Of a stretch of 7,698 nucleotides of DNA, positions 4,831-7,698 are shown piece after piece. The DNA lies in assembly GCA_030834835.1 (NCBI GenBank), contig JAUQXD010001281.1, forward strand, positions 1 through 7,698, in the 5' to 3' direction. Position numbers and translations under genes: made by a program. The notes under the pieces were generated by a model, which worked only from the letters and a program-made list of their open reading frames with translations, was not told the DNA's origin and searched no databases. Position 1 is the first letter of the stretch; each line of letters begins with the position of its first letter. The DNA is from Thermoflexales bacterium. Lineage in GTDB: Bacteria; Chloroflexota; Anaerolineae; Fen-1058.

Positions 4831-6110
4831 CGGCTTCGCTGCGGGTCTGCATCGATGTCTCTGCAGCTGTGCATCAGCGCGCGGGGCTGGGCCGCTATGC
4901 GCATGAGCTGGTGAAGGGGCTGATGGACCTGGAATCTGCGAGTGTCACATCGCACCTGCCGGTGGGTGCAGGTGTTCCGAGCAACGCGAGGAATCTCTTT
5001 GTAGACCAGGCCAATGATCAGCCGGGTACGGAGATTCCTCGTCGCCGCAGCGCGGCTCCTCGGAATGACACTCACTCCCTGCAATTGATGGCGTTTTATC
5101 ATCAACGCGGCGAAGCGGTGCTGCTGCCGCCGATCGATCAGCTGCCCACCTTCACGACCCGCCTGTCGGTGCGACCGTGGCGATTGACTACCGCGCTCGC
5201 TTATTTCACAGGCTTCGGGCAAGATCGATTATTTGGCGACGCCAACATCTTTCACGCGACAGAGCATTTGCTTCCGCGTCTGCGCCGCATCCGATCGGTC
5301 TTCACGCTGCACGATCTGATCTTCCAATTCGATCCCGATTCGCACAAGCCGCTCAACATCGCCTTCCTCAAGACCATGATGCCACGCTTTCTGCGCGCCG
5401 CTGACGCCATCATCGCCGTGTCAGAGTGCAGTAAGCGTGATGCGGTGCGGCTGTACAACATTCCGCCCGATAAAATCCGCGTGATCTATGAAGGCGTCGA
5501 TCCGCACTTCGCGCCCGTCACCGATCAAGCGAAGTTGTCGGCCGTGCGTGCCAAATACAACTTGCCTGAACGCTTCATCGTGCATGTCGGCACCATCGAG
5601 CCGCGCAAGAATCTGCCATTGCTCTTTGATGTGATCGCGCAGGCGCGCGCTCAATCGGATCAGCGCCTCGTCGTCGCGGGCAAACCTGGTTGGCTCACCG
5701 AACCGATTTTGGCAAAGGTCAAAGAGTTAGGCTTAGAAGATCGCGTGACCTTCATCGGCTTTGTCGCCGATGAGGATTTGCCTGCGTTAATCTCGTCCGC
5801 CACGTTGCTGGCGCTGCCCTCCAAATACGAAGGCTTCGGCCTGCCCGTCCTCGAAGCGATGGCGTGCGGCACACCCGTGATCGCGTCGAACGCCTCGAGC
5901 CTGCCGGAAGTGGGCGGCGATGCGGCGCTGTATGCTCGACCGAATGATCCGGCCAGTTGGGCGCAGCTGATCGATCGGATGTGGAACGACGACGAATTGC
6001 GATCGTCGTTACGTGAAAAGGGCCTCAAACAGGCCGCCAAATTCAAGTGGGCGGCGATGGCGCGTGAAACAGCGGAGGTCTATCGGGCGGTGAGTAGAAC
6101 GACAGATTAG
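4827..6110 (+). CDS. Glycosyltransferase family 4 (GT-B fold) with an in-frame palindromic-repeat insertion
   Basis: 427 residues; about 381 remain if the insertion is removed, normal for GT4. The N-terminal Rossmann domain opens RVCIDVSAAVHQRAGLGRY (6-24, with the G-x-G-R-Y acceptor loop). The linker and donor domain carry VGTIEPRKN (254-262), then EGFGLPVLE (335-343), whose E335 and E343 form the E-x7-E motif for nucleotide-sugar binding, and ACGTPVIAS. It should transfer a sugar with retention of configuration, probably in polysaccharide or glycolipid synthesis; the exact sugar is unknown. Residues about 38-84 (VTSHLPVGAGVP to RNDTHS) come from a repeat copy at 4940-5073. The flanking parts, DLES and LQLMAFYHQRGEA, join naturally as helix 1 and strand 2 of the fold. 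The start overlaps the Nudix stop (ATGA). No clear terminator follows. Confidence 0.92.
   Translation: MTASLRVCIDVSAAVHQRAGLGRYAHELVKGLMDLESASVTSHLPVGAGVPSNARNLFVDQANDQPGTEIPRRRSAAPRNDTHSLQLMAFYHQRGEAVLLPPIDQLPTFTTRLSVRPWRLTTALAYFTGFGQDRLFGDANIFHATEHLLPRLRRIRSVFTLHDLIFQFDPDSHKPLNIAFLKTMMPRFLRAADAIIAVSECSKRDAVRLYNIPPDKIRVIYEGVDPHFAPVTDQAKLSAVRAKYNLPERFIVHVGTIEPRKNLPLLFDVIAQARAQSDQRLVVAGKPGWLTEPILAKVKELGLEDRVTFIGFVADEDLPALISSATLLALPSKYEGFGLPVLEAMACGTPVIASNASSLPEVGGDAALYARPNDPASWAQLIDRMWNDDELRSSLREKGLKQAAKFKWAAMARETAEVYRAVSRTTD
4940..5073 (+). repeat. Palindromic MITE-like repeat, copy 2, inside the GT4 coding sequence
   Basis: A 134-bp element has perfect 8-bp terminal inverted repeats: GAGTGTCA (4940-4947) and TGACACTC (5066-5073). 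GAGGAATCTC (4988-4997) faces GAGATTCCTC (5031-5040) around a 33-nt centre unrelated to that of copy 1. A 27-nt hairpin insert (4948-4974) follows the left end, as in copy 1. The element has the same orientation as copy 1 and is open in the glycosyltransferase frame. CTGC occurs on both sides (4936-4939 and 5079-5082) but not flush with the ends, so no target duplication is claimed. Confidence 0.9.
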
Positions 6111-6153
6111 AGTTTTGGCCGCGAAGCCGATCGCTCGAACCTCTGACGAAACC

Positions 6154-6170
6154 TGATCGTATAATGATCA
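6154..6170 (+). promoter_or_regulatory. -10 box framed by an inverted repeat upstream of the VOC gene
   Basis: A perfect TATAAT lies at 6160-6165. It is flanked exactly by TGATC (6154-6158) and GATCA (6166-6170), a dyad with a 7-nt centre. No convincing -35 box is visible at normal spacing (6137-6142 reads GAACCT). A weak promoter needing an activator, or an operator for a repressor bound over the -10 box, would fit. Transcription would start near 6172. Confidence 0.5.
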
Positions 6171-6173
6171 TCA

Positions 6174-6189
6174 GCGGCGCATGAGCCGC
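6174..6189 (+). other. Small hairpin at the 5' end of the VOC transcript
   Basis: GCGGC (6174-6178) pairs with GCCGC (6185-6189) over a 6-nt loop that contains the in-frame upstream ATG at 6181. This argues against that ATG as the start and may stabilise the mRNA end. Confidence 0.35.
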
Positions 6190-6213
6190 CACATTCTACT
6201 CAGGGGGAAAGTC

Positions 6214-6588
6214 ATGTCGTTGCTCAAGAGGATCAGTGTCGTGCAGTTCAACGTGACCAACTGGGATCAGGCTAAAGCGTTTTACACTGAGAAATTGGGG
6301 CTGCCCATTTCCTTCGACGCGGGCACAGACGCGGGCTGGTGCGAGTTTGGCCAGCAAGGCCAGACCACGCTCGCCATCAACCTGTGGCGCGACGGCGAAC
6401 CGCCCCGCAGCGGCGGCGCGACGCCCGTCTTCGACGTGGACGATTGCGTGGCGGCCGTGGCCGAACTACGAGCGCGCGGCGTGAAGTGCGATGACGCCGA
6501 GGTTATTCCGAACATGGTAACCTACGCCAACGTCTACGACCCGGAGGGCAATCGGTTCCAGATCGCTCAATCGACCTACCCCGGCTAG
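6214..6588 (+). CDS. VOC superfamily protein (glyoxalase/bleomycin-resistance/dioxygenase fold)
   Basis: 124 residues from the ATG at 6214, the usual length of a single-chain VOC protein with two beta-alpha-beta-beta-beta modules. Module 1 has VVQFNVTNWDQAKAFYTEKL (9-28) and LGLPISFDAG. Module 2 has TPVFDVDD (70-77), AAVAELRARGVKCDD and the typical close YDPEGNRFQIAQ (108-119). The family covers metal-dependent glyoxalases, ring-cleaving dioxygenases and metal-free drug-binding proteins. At metal-ligand positions Gln appears likely (Q11, Q119) where catalytic members often have His or Glu, so the function stays open. GGGGGAAA (6203-6210) before 6214 makes this start better than the ATG at 6181. 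It has its own promoter and terminator, so it is monocistronic or the end of the GT4 operon. Confidence 0.88.
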   Translation: MSLLKRISVVQFNVTNWDQAKAFYTEKLGLPISFDAGTDAGWCEFGQQGQTTLAINLWRDGEPPRSGGATPVFDVDDCVAAVAELRARGVKCDDAEVIPNMVTYANVYDPEGNRFQIAQSTYPG

Positions 6589-6608
6589 GATTGCCGGTCG
6601 CCGTCCAC

Positions 6609-6634
6609 AGCCCGCGCCGAAGCGCGGGCTTTTT
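6609..6634 (+). terminator. Rho-independent terminator after the VOC gene
   Basis: AGCCCGCGC (6609-6617) and GCGCGGGCT (6622-6630) form a perfect 9-bp G+C-rich stem with a CGAA tetraloop, followed by TTTTT and ATTT. It begins 20 bases after the stop at 6588. Confidence 0.95.
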
Positions 6635-6643
6635 ATTTACCGA

Positions 6644-6672
6644 TTGACCCGCGTGCCGATTCCGCCTAAAAT
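6644..6672 (+). promoter_or_regulatory. Promoter of the two-TM protein / toxin-antitoxin operon
   Basis: TTGACC (6644-6649) and TAAAAT (6667-6672) are separated by exactly 17 bp, close to the housekeeping consensus, just after the upstream terminator. Start of transcription would be near 6679, with GAGG at 6692-6695 six bases before the ATG at 6702. Confidence 0.78.
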
Positions 6673-6701
6673 AAACGCATCCCACGTGCGCGAGGCCGAC
6701 G

Positions 6702-7064
6702 ATGAGTGACCAGGACGAAATCGAGCGCATCAAACGCATTCGTGATCAGCAGATCAAAGTCCGCTACGACCCCGATGAGAAAAAGGCCCGCTACAATAAG
6801 ATCAGCGTGCAGCGGCGGCAGGGCACGAAGGTCACAGTCAAGAGCGTGCTGAAAGACGTACCCGATAAAGTGTGGTGGTCACTTATTGGCGGCCTGATTG
6901 GCCTGGTGTTTATGCTCATCATCATGCGCCTACCAGGTGCGCCGGATTATGCCCTCTACATCGGGCTGGCCGGCGTCGGCTTTGGACTGGTGATCGGCTT
7001 CATCCTGGGCAAGCAGCGCGATTCCGGCAAAGAAGACTGGGGGCCAAAGGGCGGGCGCAAGTAA
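6702..7064 (+). CDS. Small membrane protein with two transmembrane segments, function unknown
   Basis: 120 residues. The N-terminal 55 residues are hydrophilic and strongly charged (many Lys, Arg, Asp, Glu), beginning DEIERIKRIRDQQIKVRYD, and probably form a cytoplasmic helix. Two hydrophobic segments follow, about 58-76 (WWSLIGGLIGLVFMLIIM) and 83-103 (YALYIGLAGVGFGLVIGFIL), joined by the short turn RLPGAPD; the Gly-rich helices suggest close packing. The C-terminal tail GKQRDSGKEDWGPKGGRK is basic, so both ends are likely cytoplasmic. No family is recognised. It heads an operon: the toxin gene starts 14 nt after its stop, with no terminator between. Whether it takes part in the toxin-antitoxin system or is only co-transcribed is unknown. 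Confidence 0.78.
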   Translation: MSDQDEIERIKRIRDQQIKVRYDPDEKKARYNKISVQRRQGTKVTVKSVLKDVPDKVWWSLIGGLIGLVFMLIIMRLPGAPDYALYIGLAGVGFGLVIGFILGKQRDSGKEDWGPKGGRK

Positions 7065-7078
7065 CCGGAGCAACTTCG

Positions 7079-7378
7079 ATGCCATTTGAGATTATTCTTG
7101 CGCCAGAGGCAAACGCCGACCTGCGAGGCATCCGAGCCTTTCATCGCGCGGAAATCCTTGGCGCAATTGATTCGCATCTGCAATATGCACCGACAAACCT
7201 CAGCCGTAGCCGAATCAAGCGGTTGCGCCTGATCGATTCGCCGGCCTATCGACTGCGTGTCGGCGATTATCGGGTATACTACGATGTGAACGATGATGCT
7301 CAAACCGTAAACATCTTGCGCGTGATTCACAAGGGAGATTCAGCCAGGTATTTGGGAGAAGCGGGAGGCGACGCATGA
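7079..7378 (+). CDS. RelE/ParE-family type II toxin
   Basis: 99 residues from the ATG at 7079, the usual size. The pattern is typical of the RelE/ParE fold: an N-terminal strand (FEIILAPEANADL), a helical hairpin (GIRAFHRAEILGAIDSHL, 17-34), then RIKRLRLIDSPAYRLRVGDY (45-64), RVYYDVND (65-72) and VNILRVIHKGDSARYL (77-92). RelE members cleave ribosome-bound mRNA and ParE members poison gyrase; sequence alone does not decide. The Y-R-x-x-x-G-x-Y-R-V core and the basic, Tyr-containing C-terminus are conserved, so it is probably intact. GGAG (7067-7070) supports this start; a longer upstream reading frame overlaps the membrane-protein gene and is not used. The stop overlaps the antitoxin start as ATGA (7375-7378). 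Confidence 0.88.
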   Translation: MPFEIILAPEANADLRGIRAFHRAEILGAIDSHLQYAPTNLSRSRIKRLRLIDSPAYRLRVGDYRVYYDVNDDAQTVNILRVIHKGDSARYLGEAGGDA

Positions 7379-7647
7379 CAACGCAACTGTTAGAACTTGA
7401 AGATCTCGATGCGCGGCTACGGGCGGCCATTCATCGGCCGGACCGTGGACCGGTCTTGCTCACCGAAAATGGCAGGCCCGCGTACATTGTGCGCGAATTG
7501 GACGACGAGGATTTGTCGGACGAACTGCTGGAGCATGATCCGAAATTCCTGGAATCCATCCGCCAGGCGCGACAGCACATTTCCGAAGGAAAAGGCATTT
7601 CTTTAGCCGAGGCCCGCGCGCAGTATGCCACCGAAGACGAATCGTAA
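7375..7647 (+). CDS. Phd/YefM-like antitoxin
   Basis: 90 residues, acidic, immediately downstream of the toxin with an ATGA overlap. PVLLTENGRPAYIV (26-39) matches the core of Phd/YefM antitoxins (P-V-x-I-T-x-N-G-x-P-x-x-V), the N-terminal dimerising and DNA-binding part. The C-terminal half, DEDLSDELLEHDPKFLESIR then ARQHISEGKGISLAEARAQY, should be the flexible helix that wraps the toxin. It neutralises the toxin by direct binding and probably represses the operon with it. The toxin-first order is the reverse of classical phd-doc and yefM-yoeB. The C-terminal part ending GISLAEARA is common in small antitoxins paired with RelE/ParE proteins. A strong terminator follows directly. Confidence 0.85.
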   Translation: MTTQLLELEDLDARLRAAIHRPDRGPVLLTENGRPAYIVRELDDEDLSDELLEHDPKFLESIRQARQHISEGKGISLAEARAQYATEDES

Positions 7648-7666
7648 CACCGCTGCGTTCCTCACC

Positions 7667-7697
7667 AACCCGTTCTCCCTGTGAGAGCGGGTTTTTT
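7667..7697 (+). terminator. Rho-independent terminator of the toxin-antitoxin operon
   Basis: AACCCGTTCTC (7667-7677) pairs with GAGAGCGGGTT (7683-7693), an 11-bp stem with one G-T pair and a 5-nt loop, ending in six Ts (7692-7697). It lies 19 bases past the antitoxin stop. Confidence 0.94.
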
Positions 7698-7698
7698 G

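Noticed and set aside
4936..5082. CTGC on both sides of repeat copy 2 as a target-site duplication
   Set aside because: The downstream copy is not flush with the terminal inverted repeat, and removing that interval (143 bp) would shift the frame. A 4-bp match is easily chance.
6872..7078. 69-codon N-terminal extension of the RelE/ParE toxin
   Set aside because: It overlaps the two-TM gene out of frame. The toxin family begins at MPFEIILAP (7079), which has its own GGAG.
7275..7280. TATACT within the toxin gene as an internal antitoxin promoter
   Set aside because: Internal antitoxin promoters are common in toxin-first modules, but here the upstream region has no good -35 or extended -10, and the bases encode conserved residues (RVYYD).
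1..7698. CRISPR array, tRNA, rRNA, integrase or transposase
   Set aside because: No regularly spaced repeats, no cloverleaf or rRNA signature, and no recombinase motif was found on reading both strands.

Overview
This window (roughly 58% G+C by eye) is compact bacterial chromosome with short intergenic gaps and genes on both strands. The promoters, Shine-Dalgarno sites and rho-independent terminators are ordinary bacterial types. Gene content (a GT4 glycosyltransferase, a TipA-like MerR regulator, a small AAA ATPase, DJ-1/PfpI, VOC and Nudix proteins) and a dispersed TCATTCCGAG / GAGGAATCTC palindromic repeat suggest an environmental bacterium, possibly Chloroflexota. The phylum is an inference from general resemblance and was not tested.

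Layout: the C-terminus of an unidentified protein (1-141) is followed by an intergenic region with a 136-bp palindromic repeat (156-291) and a promoter for a DJ-1/PfpI gene (471-1052). A 41-residue secreted microprotein lies on the minus strand (1143-1268) and converges on the DJ-1 gene at a shared hairpin terminator. A membrane-anchored protein with a duplicated domain (1455-2153) converges in the same way on a minus-strand pair: a TipA-type MerR regulator (4160-3363) and a stand-alone AAA ATPase (3294-2323). The MerR gene has a MerR-style promoter with a 19-bp spacer placed so that its mRNA would be leaderless. It also has an internal Shine-Dalgarno/ATG that would make a free ligand-binding domain. 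Divergent from it is a Nudix hydrolase (4330-4830) coupled by an ATGA overlap to a GT4 glycosyltransferase (4827-6110). Then come a VOC protein (6214-6588) with its own promoter and terminator, and a last unit (6702-7647) of a two-TM protein plus a toxin-first RelE/ParE-Phd-like toxin-antitoxin pair, closed by a strong terminator.

The most striking observation is that the intergenic repeat at 156-291 has a second copy at 4940-5073 lying inside the GT4 reading frame. It is open throughout and adds about 46 residues to the enzyme. Both copies carry the same 27-nt hairpin nested in the left arm, so the element is a palindrome within a palindrome. Such protein-coding palindromic insertions are best known from Rickettsia. 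No CRISPR array, rRNA, tRNA or transposase was seen. Most neighbouring genes look like independent housekeeping or stress functions rather than one dedicated pathway; the Nudix-GT4 pair, the MerR-AAA pair and the TM-TA unit are the plausible functional couplings.
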